Shown: positions 1 to 9,987, counted from the stretch's first letter. The stretch is 64,000 nt of DNA from Ureibacillus manganicus DSM 26584 (GCF_000772945.1 NZ_JPVN01000010.1:1-64000); one strand, 5' to 3'. The notes: generated from the sequence alone by a model not told the origin. Program-made: numbers and translations.

Positions 1-45
1 CACAGTGGACTTCCACCACCTAGATAGTTGCCATGCCTGGCACAC
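1..45 (-). mobile_element. 5' end of a probable group IIC intron (partial, runs off the window)
   Basis: Read on the minus strand from position 45, the sequence begins GTGTGCC, which fits the GUGYG 5' boundary of group II introns. It then shows two small hairpins (TGCCA-GGCA-TGGCA and GTGG-AAGT-CCAC). From memory, this order of elements closely resembles the start of the Oceanobacillus iheyensis group IIC intron. Class C introns are known to insert just downstream of rho-independent terminators, and here a strong terminator hairpin ends 5 nt upstream (position 51). Only 45 nt are visible, so the reverse transcriptase and domains V/VI are not seen. Confidence 0.65.
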
Positions 46-50
46 ATAAG

Positions 51-77
51 AAAGACGGGATATTTCCCGTCTTTTTT
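51..77 (-). terminator. Rho-independent terminator of the Mn-catalase gene
   Basis: A perfect 10-bp stem (51-60 with 65-74) has a 4-nt loop and directly follows the catalase stop codon. On the minus strand the tail is TTTCTTAT. On the plus strand the tail is a T6 run, so it could work in both directions. The intron-like sequence starts right after it. Confidence 0.8.
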
Positions 78-972
78 ACATTTTTGCTAACAATCTTTTT
101 GCAATTGCTTGGAATTCTTCTGGACCAATTCCTGGAGCAAATTCTTCTGGTAGTTCATCTAAATTCGGTACTTTACCTGAATCTTCAGGTATTCCCTCTT
201 TAACGATTAATTTTGCTCCTGTTTGAGGATGTGGACCTTTCCAAATTTTATTGATATCTGTATAATCACCAACATAATTCCAAGTAAATAACACATTGCC
301 ATATCCACGATCTTCATATTTTCTAGCAGCATCAAATACTCGGTTATCAAGATTTGGTATAGGTAACATTTTTCCAACATCGACCCCTGTTGCCATTTCA
401 ATAGCCTTAGCATAAGCAACTATGTGAGTTCCACCGCGCACAAGTAAGTATCCAATCATCTCTCTTGCCACAGGATGATCTGTCATTTCATATACTCTCA
501 TCTTATGTGTTCGTGCACCACATTCTAAGAAGAAATTATGCAATAAATCTAGTACTAAATTTCCGCTTGTGAATACATTTTCTCCGGTCCAAGGTAACCC
601 CATAGAATCATGTGGAGATGAAGTTTGGGCTGTAGCAATAAAAGCTTTCGCATTTCTCATATTTTTGCCGTTTTGTAGCGGTGCAAGATCTGGTGCTCCA
701 GGGAATGATGCGCCTTTATTTAATAAATTTATTGTTGTAGCAACTAATTCGACATGACCGAATTCTTCTGCTGTAATACTAGCTATTAAATCATAGAAGG
801 GCTTCAACTTCACTTTTCCACGAAAATTAAAAGACTGATACATATAATTATTTAACGTACTCATTTCACCAAATTTACCACCAAGCAACTCTTGTACAGC
901 AGATGCTGCATTCACATCTCCATATTCAACCTCGGGTAACTCAATTGCTAATCTATTCACACGTTGAAACAA
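76..972 (-). CDS. Manganese catalase family protein
   Basis: A 298-residue non-heme, di-manganese catalase of the ferritin-like fold (YdbD/CotJC type), which disproportionates hydrogen peroxide. Likely metal ligands are visible: Glu36 in KFGEMS, Glu70 and His73 in AEEFGHVE, and a further Glu/His set in the HKMRVYEMTDHP to GGTHIVAY segment. The length is full for the family. The start is TTG at 972, preceded by AGGAGGTG at good spacing; no ATG fits. CotJC-type relatives are spore-coat enzymes, so a spore or oxidative-stress role is likely but inferred. It is a single gene with its own terminator, and a 225-bp repeat lies upstream. Confidence 0.9.
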   Translation of the reverse strand: MFQRVNRLAIELPEVEYGDVNAASAVQELLGGKFGEMSTLNNYMYQSFNFRGKVKLKPFYDLIASITAEEFGHVELVATTINLLNKGASFPGAPDLAPLQNGKNMRNAKAFIATAQTSSPHDSMGLPWTGENVFTSGNLVLDLLHNFFLECGARTHKMRVYEMTDHPVAREMIGYLLVRGGTHIVAYAKAIEMATGVDVGKMLPIPNLDNRVFDAARKYEDRGYGNVLFTWNYVGDYTDINKIWKGPHPQTGAKLIVKEGIPEDSGKVPNLDELPEEFAPGIGPEEFQAIAKRLLAKM

Positions 973-1041
973 AAAAACACCTCCTAATTGTCACTTGTAA
1001 CATATGACTGAAAAGAGGTGTATATTCTATAGATATTGAAT

Positions 1042-1267
1042 CAAATACGCCTTGGCGTATTTGCACCTGCCGCAAGCTTTCGGTGCAGCTTAAAACACGT
1101 GCGCCTAGATTTTATCGAGCTTGCTCGATAATTACCTTTAAAAATCTGTGGCATCCGCCGGAGGCTTTAACTTCATTCAGTCTATTTTAAACCCAATAGA
1201 ATGATTTAACTCAGTGAATTATTCTCACCACATATAGAAGCAGAATACTTCTACTGAATGAAGTTAA
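1042..1267. repeat. 225-bp structured intergenic repeat, copy 1
   Basis: This copy is closely similar to 4220-4445. The left half (to about 1165) holds a perfect 10-bp hairpin (CAAATACGCC-TT-GGCGTATTTG), a GCACC...GGTGC hairpin, and a perfect TATCGAGC-TT-GCTCGATA hairpin. The right half is bounded by inverted repeats ACTTCATTCAGT and ACTGAATGAAGT flanked by TA, and has an inner TAGAAG...CTTCTA stem. It has no coding capacity and looks like a MITE or extragenic palindromic element. Its right inverted repeat overlaps the stop codon of the neighbouring DUF2642 gene. Confidence 0.8.
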
Positions 1268-1473
1268 ACTTGTCGACCTAAAGTCACCCAAACAATTTCA
1301 TCTGTACGGATAAAGAAAGGTACATGACAGATATCTAAAACAATATGATCTGGATAAACATGTGTTAAAAATCCATGTTGAAGTGTTTTTGCTGTCGTTT
1401 GAACTGCTACATAATTCCCAATAAACCCTTTCATTGTTTCAGAATAATAAGGGCTAGTTAAACCACTTACCAT
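1264..1473 (-). CDS. DUF2642-family small protein (YuzF-like)
   Basis: A 69-residue protein with the layout of DUF2642 proteins: a small beta-rich, Sm-like fold with the segments VAVQTTAKTLQHG, YPDHIVLDI and FFIRTDEIVWVTL. Such proteins are common in spore formers and have no established biochemical role; some are spore-associated. The start is ATG at 1473 with AGGAG seven bases upstream. The TAA stop lies inside the inverted repeat of the adjacent 225-bp repeat, so the present C-terminus may have been set by that insertion. Confidence 0.65.
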   Translation of the reverse strand: MVSGLTSPYYSETMKGFIGNYVAVQTTAKTLQHGFLTHVYPDHIVLDICHVPFFIRTDEIVWVTLGRQV

Positions 1474-1537
1474 TACTCCACTCCTTTATAATCAATTCCC
1501 TTTTATAATATGGAATGGAAGAACGTAGTGATACTAA

Positions 1538-1978
1538 CTACTTAGATTCTACAATAACAGTTACAGGTCCATCATTAATTAAAGAAACATCCATCATGGC
1601 ACCAAAAACACCTGTTTCAACTTTTAGTCCATGTTTTTTCAATTCGTCATTAAAGGCTTCCCATAATGGTAACGCTGCTTCCGGTCTTGCTGCTTCAATA
1701 AAACTCGGTCTTCTGCCTTTCTTTGTTTCAGCATAAAGGGTAAATTGAGACACAGATAAAATATCTCCTCCATGTTCTATAATAGAGTGATTCATTTTAC
1801 CTTCCTCATCTTCCCAAACCCGCATTTCAGCAACTTTTTTTGCTACGTATTTCACATCATCAATTGTATCAGTATGTGTTAATCCAACTAATAGGACATA
1901 TCCTTTGTCAATCGCACCAGTGACTTTCCCATCAACAGTCACCGATGCCTGTTTGCTTCGCTGTATAACTACTCTCAT
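1538..1978 (-). CDS. dtd: D-aminoacyl-tRNA deacylase
   Basis: A 146-residue DTD that hydrolyses D-amino acids (and glycine mischarged on tRNA-Ala) from tRNA in the cytoplasm, protecting translation. The hallmark motifs are present: SQFTLY at mid-protein and the C-terminal NDGPVT motif carrying the cross-subunit Gly-Pro pair. The length is typical. It follows relA by 21 bp on the same strand, the same relA-dtd order as in B. subtilis, so the two are probably co-transcribed. Confidence 0.95.
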   Translation of the reverse strand: MRVVIQRSKQASVTVDGKVTGAIDKGYVLLVGLTHTDTIDDVKYVAKKVAEMRVWEDEEGKMNHSIIEHGGDILSVSQFTLYAETKKGRRPSFIEAARPEAALPLWEAFNDELKKHGLKVETGVFGAMMDVSLINDGPVTVIVESK

Positions 1979-1999
1979 TAATCTACCTCTACTATAAAG

Positions 2000-4192
2000 T
2001 TAATTGATTACTCGTTGAACTGAATATATATCAGGTAGTTGTTTAATTTTTTCAACTACTTTGTGCAACGCTGTTATATTTGATATAGATATTGTTAGAT
2101 GAAGGGTAGCAATTTTGTTATAATCTGCTTTCCCTGTTACAGCTAAAATATTTACTCTCGTGTCAGTAACAGCATGCATAACATCATTTAATATTCCAGG
2201 ACGATCATAAGCATATACTTCAATATCAACTGGATATTCTTTTCGTGACTGAATTTCACTATGTTCCCATTCCACTTCAATGAGTCTCTCATGTTCGCCT
2301 TCATTTACATTTGGGCAATCCGCACGGTGAACTGATACTCCTCTACCCTTTGTAATAAAACCAACAATCTCATCTCCAGGTACAGGTGTACAACAACGTG
2401 ATAAGCGAATTAATAAGTTATCAATTCCTTTTACAACAACACCAGTCTCTGTGCGTTTTTTTGTTGTTGGGTTTTGCATTTCTTTCACAATTTTCGAAAT
2501 CGCTTCTTCTTTTTCACGTTCTCGACGTTTCTTTTCTGCAAGACGGTTGACAAGTTGAAGTGCAGTAATTCCACCTACACCAACTGCTGCATATAAATCT
2601 TCTTCATTTGTGAAGTTTAATTTCTCGAGTACGCGTTTAACATTTTCAGAAGATAGCACATCTTTTGGATCAAAATCTTGAGCTTTAATTTCTTTTTCAA
2701 CAAGTTCTTTACCCTTTAGTATATTATCCTCACGTAAATGCTTCTTGAAAAATTGCTTAATTTTATTTTTTGCTTGTGAGCTTTGGGCAATCTTCAGCCA
2801 ATCACGACTTGGTCCAAAAGATTGCTTAGAAGTTAGAATTTCAATAATATCCCCAGTTTTTAAAGCGGTATCTAAAGGAACCATTTTGCCATTGACCTTA
2901 GCGCCTATTGTTCGATTCCCTACTTCTGAATGGACACGATAAGCAAAGTCTATAGGTACAGAACCGGCTGGCAGTTCAACCACTTCACCTTTAGGTGTAA
3001 ACACATAAACCATATCGGAAAACAAATCGAATTTTAACGATTCCATAAATTCTTCAGCGTTCGAGGATTCATTTTGGAATTCTAATATTTCTCGGAACCA
3101 CGTTAACTTTTGATCGATATTTTCTTTATTTTGTTTAACTGTTTTGCCTTCTTTGTATGCCCAGTGAGCAGCAATCCCGTACTCGGCAATTTCATGCATC
3201 TCTCGTGTACGAATTTGAACCTCTAACGGATCACCATAAGGCCCTATCACTGTTGTATGAAGCGATTGATAAAGATTTTGTTTTGGCATAGCAATATAAT
3301 CTTTAAATCGCCCTGGCATTGGTTTCCATAAAGTATGAACAATTCCTAGCACTGCATAGCAATCTTTAATACTATCTACTAAAATACGAACCGCTAGTAG
3401 GTCGTATATTTCATTAAATTGTTTGTTTTGAAGGACCATTTTACGATAGATACTGTAAATATGCTTTGGACGCCCATAAATATCAGCATCTATTTCAACT
3501 AATTGTAGTTGGTCTCTTATTTCGTTCATTACATCTTCTAAGTAAGCTTCACGTTCAACACGTTTTCTCTTCATAAGACTTACGATGCGATAATACTGTT
3601 GTGGATTCAAATAGCGTAAAGCTGTATCTTCTAACTCCCATTTTACTTTGGAAATCCCTAGGCGATGAGCAAGTGGTGCGAAAATTTCTAACGTTTCATT
3701 TGATATTCTACGTTGTTTCTCGGAGGAAAGGTGTTTTAGTGTACGCATATTATGTAAACGGTCAGCTAGTTTAATTAATATCACTCGAATGTCTTGCGCC
3801 ATAGCGACAAACATTTTACGATGCGTTTCTGCTTGTTGTTCTTTCTTAGAACGATATTTAATTTTTTCAAGCTTTGTCACACCATCTACTAACATTGCCA
3901 CTTCTTCATTAAATTCGCGCACTAAGTCATCTCGTGTTACAGGTGTATCTTCAACCACATCGTGAAGAAACCCTGCTGCTACCGTTTCAGGATCCATTTG
4001 TAACTCTGCTAAAATGCCAGCTACTTGAATGGGATGTATAATATAAGGCTCACCAGAACTTCTAAGTTGCTCCTTGTGTGCTTCTCTTGCAACTTCGTAC
4101 GCTTTTTTTACGAAATCCACATGTTCATCGTTCATATACTCTTTGACTTTCGAAAATACGTCCTCGGGCGTCAAAATTTGCTCTTTCGCCAT
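2000..4192 (-). CDS. relA: Bifunctional (p)ppGpp synthetase/hydrolase
   Basis: A 730-residue long RSH enzyme that makes and degrades (p)ppGpp in the stringent response. Domains in order: an HD hydrolase domain with YIIHPIQVA and HDVVEDT intact; a RelA/SpoT synthetase domain with [11 protein letters not shown] and QSLHTTV; a TGS domain beginning [15 protein letters not shown]; a zinc-finger/helical region with RCCTPVPGD; and a C-terminal ACT domain starting near [10 protein letters not shown]. Both catalytic domains look complete, so it is the bifunctional Rel type. AAGGTGG precedes the ATG. A 225-bp repeat separates it from apt upstream. Confidence 0.97.
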   Translation of the reverse strand: MAKEQILTPEDVFSKVKEYMNDEHVDFVKKAYEVAREAHKEQLRSSGEPYIIHPIQVAGILAELQMDPETVAAGFLHDVVEDTPVTRDDLVREFNEEVAMLVDGVTKLEKIKYRSKKEQQAETHRKMFVAMAQDIRVILIKLADRLHNMRTLKHLSSEKQRRISNETLEIFAPLAHRLGISKVKWELEDTALRYLNPQQYYRIVSLMKRKRVEREAYLEDVMNEIRDQLQLVEIDADIYGRPKHIYSIYRKMVLQNKQFNEIYDLLAVRILVDSIKDCYAVLGIVHTLWKPMPGRFKDYIAMPKQNLYQSLHTTVIGPYGDPLEVQIRTREMHEIAEYGIAAHWAYKEGKTVKQNKENIDQKLTWFREILEFQNESSNAEEFMESLKFDLFSDMVYVFTPKGEVVELPAGSVPIDFAYRVHSEVGNRTIGAKVNGKMVPLDTALKTGDIIEILTSKQSFGPSRDWLKIAQSSQAKNKIKQFFKKHLREDNILKGKELVEKEIKAQDFDPKDVLSSENVKRVLEKLNFTNEEDLYAAVGVGGITALQLVNRLAEKKRREREKEEAISKIVKEMQNPTTKKRTETGVVVKGIDNLLIRLSRCCTPVPGDEIVGFITKGRGVSVHRADCPNVNEGEHERLIEVEWEHSEIQSRKEYPVDIEVYAYDRPGILNDVMHAVTDTRVNILAVTGKADYNKIATLHLTISISNITALHKVVEKIKQLPDIYSVQRVIN

Positions 4193-4219
4193 TAGTTGTC
4201 CACCTTGCTAATAATTTTT

Positions 4220-4445
4220 CAAATTCGCCTTGGCGTATTTGCACCTGCCGCAAGCTTTCGGTGCAGCTTAAAACACGTGCGCCCAGATTTTTTCGAGCTT
4301 GCTCGAAAATTACCTTTAAAAATCTGTGGCATCCGCCGGAGGCCTAACTTCATTCAGTCAGAGTTTAAACCATCGCACATATGGGTTAACTGCTTGCATT
4401 TATCCACTAAGTATAGAAGTGCTAGACTTCTACTGAATGAAGTTA
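4220..4445. repeat. 225-bp structured intergenic repeat, copy 2
   Basis: Same layout and orientation as 1042-1267. The left part is nearly identical, while the interior of the right part has diverged. In the third hairpin, copy 1 reads TATCGAGC/GCTCGATA and this copy reads TTTCGAGC/GCTCGAAA, a compensatory A-T to T-A change that keeps the stem. The terminal inverted repeats ACTTCATTCAGT/ACTGAATGAAGT and the inner TAGAAG/CTTCTA stem are preserved. It lies between apt and relA. The rest of this gap (4446-4587) is AT-rich with nothing recognised. Confidence 0.8.
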
Positions 4446-4587
4446 GATATATAAAGTTAATTGTATAAAAATTATGTATAGAATGTAAAGTTAAGTAGCT
4501 AATTACTTTGTTAAATCGTAGAATTATGAAAAATATACGAACTTTTTGTCAATATAAACAAAATCTTTCCAAAAAATTGTATAAAAA

Positions 4588-4624
4588 TACCTCTTTTATT
4601 CTTTTTATAAAGATAAAAGAGGTA
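4588..4624 (-). terminator. Terminator downstream of apt
   Basis: A perfect 12-bp stem (4588-4599 with 4613-4624) is followed on the minus strand by a T-rich tail. It lies about 20 bp after the apt stop, so relA probably has a separate promoter. Confidence 0.8.
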
Positions 4625-4644
4625 CTAAAGAAATACTTTTTAAA

Positions 4645-5157
4645 TTAATAAGAAATTAACGTTTTTACAGGGTAGCTGCCAATTTTTTCACGGCCATTTA
4701 AATCTTCTAGTTCAATGATAAATGCACAGCCTGATACAACGCCACCTAATTTTTCTACTAATTGGATTGTAGCATCCACTGTTCCACCCGTTGCTAATAA
4801 ATCATCAACGATTAATACTTTTTGACCAGGCTTTACAGCGTCTTTATGCATTGTTAAAACATCCGTTCCATATTCTAAACCATATTCTACGCGAACAACC
4901 TCACGTGGTAACTTTCCTTCTTTACGAACTGGAGCAAATCCAATACCATGTGCATAAGCTACTGGGCAACCAATGATAAACCCTCGAGCTTCAGGTCCAA
5001 CAATGATTTCTGCTCCAACTTCTTCTGCAAATTTGACAATTTCATCTACTGCATATTTAAATGCTGGTCCATTGTCCATAATTGTCGTTATATCTTTAAA
5101 ACTGATTCCTTCTTTTGGCCAGTTTTCTACTGTTGTTACATACTGCTTTAAATCCAT
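4645..5157 (-). CDS. apt: Adenine phosphoribosyltransferase
   Basis: A 170-residue purine-salvage enzyme that converts adenine and PRPP to AMP and pyrophosphate. The PRPP-binding signature is visible as [13 protein letters not shown], and the family-typical EARGFIIG flexible-loop region precedes it. The length is full. It lies 15 bp after recJ with an AGGAGGAT-type ribosome site at its start, so it is the second gene of a recJ-apt operon that ends at the hairpin near 4600. Confidence 0.97.
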   Translation of the reverse strand: MDLKQYVTTVENWPKEGISFKDITTIMDNGPAFKYAVDEIVKFAEEVGAEIIVGPEARGFIIGCPVAYAHGIGFAPVRKEGKLPREVVRVEYGLEYGTDVLTMHKDAVKPGQKVLIVDDLLATGGTVDATIQLVEKLGGVVSGCAFIIELEDLNGREKIGSYPVKTLISY

Positions 5158-5172
5158 TAATAAATCCTCCTA

Positions 5173-7536
5173 CTAGGAATATTGATATTCCTCTGATGTC
5201 AATTTTTCATGAAACCACTGTTTCAATTCTTGATAGTTTGCATATAAAAACTTTTGTTCGATTTCTAATTGTTGTACACGTTGTTTATATGTAGTTGCTT
5301 CTTCAAGAGTTTGTTTTGGTGCTCCTTCTACTACAGAAATCAGACCATTACTTATTGTAACAAATCCAAGTTCAAAAAACACGTTTGTCATAAATTTGAT
5401 TAATTCAATATTTATTCCACTACTATTTGCTAATTGGTTAATGGAACCATGCAAATTAAAGGAAGGTCTTTGTTTTAAAAATGTATAGTACTTTGCAAAC
5501 TGTTCGCGTGTAGGCATACCTGTAAAAAATTGTGGATTATGAGTATAAAATACAACATAAATTCTTTTAGGTCTTAGTTCTATTATTAACTGTTCCAACT
5601 CTTCAATTGTATTAGGCAAGTCTAAAAGGACAATATAAGAAGGGTCATGAATTTGTGGAACATTGTCAAATAAGTGTATCGGTTCAGAAATTAACTGTTG
5701 CAAGTTATTTGTTGTTTCTTTGTTAAATGCAAAATAACTTACATTTTGTTTTACAATTAGTTCAACCCACCGATTAGATTGTATCTTCCCACGTAAATCA
5801 AACAGCTGCCACTCATCGGTTTTTATATCTGTAATTAGTAACTGTGGTTTTTTCTTGCCCTGCCACTCATTAATTTGTAAATCACCAACAATTGATAACT
5901 TTACACCTGGAGAAATTTCTTCATGTAAGGCACCCTTATTAAATCCAACGGCATCAATTAAACCATATTGATCTTCTAATTCCATTTTCAAATGATTTTC
6001 AGCAGCGCCAATCTTTTTCATAGAACGTACGTTTACATCTTGTAATACATAAATTGGCTTAGAAAAACCAGTTCCAAATGGACCTAATTGTTTAATTTCT
6101 TCTATTGCCTCAACAGTAATTTCAGATAGTTCCAATGGTACATCAACCGTTAACTTTGGAGTTAACAGTTCTTCTGTTAAACACTGTTCAGCTTGTGAGT
6201 GAAGACGATTGCGAAGCTCATCCACATATTCATAAGCGAATGTCATACCAGCAGCCATTGGGTGTCCACCAAAATGTGGTAGAATGTCGCGATTTTTCGC
6301 TAACTCATTATACATGTGAAATCCTTCAATACTACGGGCAGACCCTTTTGCAGTCCCTTTTTCACGGTCAATCGATAAAACAATCGTTGGTTTATAATAG
6401 ATTTCTACGAGTCGTGAAGCTACAATCCCAATAACACCTGGATTCCAACCTTCCTTTGCAATAACTATAACTTGTGAATTAGCAATTATTTCATCGGATT
6501 CAATAATTGCAATGGCTTCTTCTGTAATAGTTTTTACAATTTCTTTTCGTTCAGCATTTTTACTATTAAGTAATTTGGCCCCTTCAATCGCAGAATACGA
6601 ATCATCACTGATTAGAAAATCAACTCCAGGTGATGCACTTCCAAGTCGACCAATTGCATTTAGTCTAGGACCAAAATAAAATCCTATACTGTCTTCATCT
6701 ATTTCATGCTGGGATACTCCAGAAATTTCACAGATTGCACGAACCCAAGGATTATTAGACTTTCTTAAATATTTGATACCTTGTTGTACTAAGTAACGGT
6801 TTTCTCCTACTAAAGGAACTAAGTCTGCAACAGTTCCGATTGCAACAAATTCGAATAAGTGCACAGGTACCTTTCCATATAGAGCATGTGCAAGTTTAAA
6901 TGCAACACCTACACCCGCAAGCTCACCAAATGGATATTGACCTTCTGGTACTCTTGGATGGATTATGACATCGGCTGGTGGCAATTCCTCTGATGCCTCA
7001 TGATGGTCTGTGACAATGACATCCATACCTAATTCTTTTGCAATACGAATTGGTTCTATTCCACTAATTCCATTATCGACTGTAATAATTAAATTCACAC
7101 TTGCCTCATGCAGCTGTCTAAAAATTTCCTCGTTCGGCCCATAACCATGGGTAAACCGATTTGGAATTATATAATCTACATTTGCACCTAAATCCTGCAA
7201 AGTTCGTAACATAACAGTTGTACTTGAAATACCATCGGCGTCATAATCGCCATAAATACATATGTTTTCTCCAACTTCAATAGCATGTTTAATCCGATCC
7301 ACTGCTTCTTTCATTCCATGCATAAGAAACGGATCGTGTAAATGGCTATCATCCATTTTTAAAATTGATAGCGCATCATGCGCCAGTTCATAACCTCTTG
7401 AAATGAGTATCTTTGACGCAATGGATGAAATACCTAATTCAGTTTGTAATTGTTTAACGAGTTCTTCATTGTTTTTTTGAACAATCCACTTCTTTTGGGA
7501 CTTAATCAATTTACTCACTTCCTTAACATAGTCCAT
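5173..7536 (-). CDS. recJ: Single-stranded-DNA-specific exonuclease RecJ
   Basis: A 5'-3' ssDNA exonuclease of the DHH superfamily, used in recombination and base-excision or mismatch repair. Motifs are IYGDYDADGISS, the DHH motif in VIVTDHHEAS, and the DHHA1-type GGHPMAAGM. The C-terminal extension of about 200 residues is typical of Bacillales RecJ. The ATG at 7536 has no clear ribosome site. A TTG at 7509 has AAGGAAGTGAG before it and gives an N-terminus (IKSQKKWIVQ) that lines up with B. subtilis RecJ, so the true protein is probably nine residues shorter. Confidence 0.95.
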   Translation of the reverse strand: MDYVKEVSKLIKSQKKWIVQKNNEELVKQLQTELGISSIASKILISRGYELAHDALSILKMDDSHLHDPFLMHGMKEAVDRIKHAIEVGENICIYGDYDADGISSTTVMLRTLQDLGANVDYIIPNRFTHGYGPNEEIFRQLHEASVNLIITVDNGISGIEPIRIAKELGMDVIVTDHHEASEELPPADVIIHPRVPEGQYPFGELAGVGVAFKLAHALYGKVPVHLFEFVAIGTVADLVPLVGENRYLVQQGIKYLRKSNNPWVRAICEISGVSQHEIDEDSIGFYFGPRLNAIGRLGSASPGVDFLISDDSYSAIEGAKLLNSKNAERKEIVKTITEEAIAIIESDEIIANSQVIVIAKEGWNPGVIGIVASRLVEIYYKPTIVLSIDREKGTAKGSARSIEGFHMYNELAKNRDILPHFGGHPMAAGMTFAYEYVDELRNRLHSQAEQCLTEELLTPKLTVDVPLELSEITVEAIEEIKQLGPFGTGFSKPIYVLQDVNVRSMKKIGAAENHLKMELEDQYGLIDAVGFNKGALHEEISPGVKLSIVGDLQINEWQGKKKPQLLITDIKTDEWQLFDLRGKIQSNRWVELIVKQNVSYFAFNKETTNNLQQLISEPIHLFDNVPQIHDPSYIVLLDLPNTIEELEQLIIELRPKRIYVVFYTHNPQFFTGMPTREQFAKYYTFLKQRPSFNLHGSINQLANSSGINIELIKFMTNVFFELGFVTISNGLISVVEGAPKQTLEEATTYKQRVQQLEIEQKFLYANYQELKQWFHEKLTSEEYQYS

Positions 7537-7620
7537 TATACAGAAAAACTATTAGAATAAGTTATTTTTAATATTTTTAAAATATTTGAGAAAATATAAA
7601 ACATACTTAATGAAAATGAA

Positions 7621-7651
7621 AATCCCAAAGACAATATTTGTCTTTGGGATT
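7621..7651 (-). terminator. Terminator downstream of secDF
   Basis: A perfect 14-bp stem with a 3-nt loop is followed on the minus strand by a TTTTC-rich tail. It lies 21 bp past the secDF stop and separates secDF from recJ. Confidence 0.85.
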
Positions 7652-7672
7652 ACTTTTAATTACTTTTAGTTA

Positions 7673-9946
7673 TTATACAACTGGCTCATCTGAACCCCAT
7701 TGTTTTTTCTCTTTCATAACAACTTTTGTACCTTGTTTCTTCATTTGACTTACCTTTAACGTGTACCAAATTTGAGCTGCAATACAAATAGATGAATACA
7801 TACCAGTTACTAATCCAATTAGTAAAGCAATAGAGAAGTTTTGAATAGCAGGAGCACCTAATATTAATAATGCAACCACCACTATAATTACTGTTAAAAC
7901 TGTATTGATTGAACGACCCATTGTTTGTCTTAAAGATTTGTTTACAATTTCAGCTAATTCTTCAGGTGTTGAAATTTCGCCTCTACGATCAACATTCTCG
8001 CGAATTCGGTCAAATGTAACGATGGTATCGTTAATAGAATATCCTACAATTGTTAAGATTGCTGCAATAAATGTGATATCTACTTCGATTCTAAAGAAAC
8101 TAAACAGTGCGACGATAAAGAATACGTCATGTAATAACGAAACAATGGCACCTACACCCATACGCCATTCAAATCGTATCGCAACATAAATAATAATACC
8201 TAATGCTGCAATGGACAATGCGTAAATAGCATTTTTTACTAACTCTTGTCCTACTGTTGGTGATACCGTACTAACACTTGGTTCATGGCCAAAATCTTTC
8301 AATACGAATTCTTTAAATTCTAATATTTCAGCTTGAGTTAAATCATCTTTATAACGGATTACTGCTGTATTTTTATCTTCTCCAGAAATGACAATATCCT
8401 CTGATGGGTACCCAATAGTTGAAATATAATCACTTACTTCTTCTTGCGTTATTGCTTCATTTGATAATACTTCCACACGTGTACCACTTGAGAAGTCAAT
8501 TCCTAAGTTGAGTTTGAAAATACTAATGATTACAATACCGATAACTAATATTAACACCGAGAAAATATAAAATTTCTTGCGATGATGTACAAAATCCAAG
8601 CGATCAAATCTTGTAGTTAAGTCTAAAGATATTAAACCTTCAGATTCATTATGAATTTTTGATTTTTGAACACCGTAGAAGAATGGACTATCAAAATAAC
8701 CACTTTTTACTAGTAATCCTAATAATACACGAGATAACCAGACCGCTGTAACAAAGCTTAAGATAATTGAAATCATTAATGTTGTGGCAAATCCTTTAAC
8801 AGAACTTGTCCCATACCAGAATAATACCGCAGCAGCTAGTAACGTAGTTAACTGAGCATCAATAATTGCAGATAAAGACTGTTTTGATCCAAGATGATAG
8901 GCCTCTTTTGCGCTTTTACCAACACGCATTTCTTCACGAATACGTTCTGCAGTTAAAATATTAGCGTCAACTGCCATACCAATACCTAAAACAAGGGCTG
9001 CAATTCCTGGTAAAGTTAAGACTGCTTGAATTGAATTGAATACCCATAGTACTAAGTATGTAAAAACAGATAATGTAATAATAGAAATGAAGCCCGGTAA
9101 ACGGTAATAGAATAACATGAAGATAAATATTAATAGTACACCTATAACACTTGCATAAACTGTACTTTTTAATGCTTGCTCTCCAAATTGAGCTCCGACT
9201 GATGTGGAGTAAATTTCATTTAACTTAACAGGTAGAGCCCCTGCATTTAATACACTTGCTATATCTTTCGTTTCTTGAACAGTGAAGTTACCTTCAATCA
9301 TTACATCTGTAGTATTTAATACTTGTCCAACACGTGCAGCAGAAACAAATTTCTGATCCTCTACAGGTTTTAAGACTTCTTGTACATAAGAGTCTACACC
9401 TTCTTCAAAATCTAACCAAACAACAAGTAAATTTTGACCTTCTGGCATTTGTGATACTTGTCTTGTTACTTCAGCAAATTTTGAAGCGTCTTTCAATGTT
9501 AATGTGACGATTGGTTGGTTTGTATCACTAAACGTACCGTTTGCTCCACCTTCAACTAAATCAGTACCATCTAATAGTATGTTATCATTCACATCGCGGA
9601 AAGTTAACTCAGCTGTACTTGACAACAACTCACGTGCAGATGATTGGTCGTCAATTCCTGCTAATTGAACTCGTATACGGTTTTCACCTTCTACTTGAAT
9701 GCTAGGTTCACTAACACCAAATTGATTTATACGATTTCCTAATGCAGTTGTTGTATCTGCTACCATATCGGGAGTTATTTGTTGGTCATCTTTTAGTGGT
9801 AACACTTCATATAGTACTTCAAAGCCACCTTGTAAATCTAAGCCGAGTTTTACATCATCTAATATCCCTTTAACTGTTCCGCCCATTGCTGCAAATATTA
9901 CAACAACAACAAGTAGAAAAGCTAAAATACGGCTTTTTAATTTCAT
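7673..9946 (-). CDS. secDF: Fused protein translocase subunit SecDF
   Basis: A 757-residue SecD-SecF fusion, as in Bacillus, which uses the proton-motive force to help pull secreted proteins across the membrane with SecYEG. The SecD half has an N-terminal membrane helix, the LGLDLQGGF motif, a long extracytoplasmic P1 region and five or so further helices. The SecF half restarts near the LGIDFSSGT motif and has its own six-helix set. I chose the ATG at 9946 because AAGGAGG lies seven bases upstream; a longer reading to 9985 lacks this. Neighbours comN and yajC match the usual export-related context. Confidence 0.96.
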   Translation of the reverse strand: MKLKSRILAFLLVVVVIFAAMGGTVKGILDDVKLGLDLQGGFEVLYEVLPLKDDQQITPDMVADTTTALGNRINQFGVSEPSIQVEGENRIRVQLAGIDDQSSARELLSSTAELTFRDVNDNILLDGTDLVEGGANGTFSDTNQPIVTLTLKDASKFAEVTRQVSQMPEGQNLLVVWLDFEEGVDSYVQEVLKPVEDQKFVSAARVGQVLNTTDVMIEGNFTVQETKDIASVLNAGALPVKLNEIYSTSVGAQFGEQALKSTVYASVIGVLLIFIFMLFYYRLPGFISIITLSVFTYLVLWVFNSIQAVLTLPGIAALVLGIGMAVDANILTAERIREEMRVGKSAKEAYHLGSKQSLSAIIDAQLTTLLAAAVLFWYGTSSVKGFATTLMISIILSFVTAVWLSRVLLGLLVKSGYFDSPFFYGVQKSKIHNESEGLISLDLTTRFDRLDFVHHRKKFYIFSVLILVIGIVIISIFKLNLGIDFSSGTRVEVLSNEAITQEEVSDYISTIGYPSEDIVISGEDKNTAVIRYKDDLTQAEILEFKEFVLKDFGHEPSVSTVSPTVGQELVKNAIYALSIAALGIIIYVAIRFEWRMGVGAIVSLLHDVFFIVALFSFFRIEVDITFIAAILTIVGYSINDTIVTFDRIRENVDRRGEISTPEELAEIVNKSLRQTMGRSINTVLTVIIVVVALLILGAPAIQNFSIALLIGLVTGMYSSICIAAQIWYTLKVSQMKKQGTKVVMKEKKQWGSDEPVV

Positions 9947-9987
9947 GCATAATCCTCCTTGGGTGTATGTATACAACTTTGTCATAC

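Noticed and set aside
1-50. Possible 3' end of a 5S rRNA on the plus strand
   Set aside because: The GCCAUGCCUGGCA string looked like a 5S tail, but the usual 5S 3' arm and preceding loops are absent. The minus-strand reading fits a group IIC intron much better.
4196-4468. A 90-residue plus-strand ORF between relA and apt
   Set aside because: It runs through the structured 225-bp repeat, has no ribosome site and no recognisable protein features.
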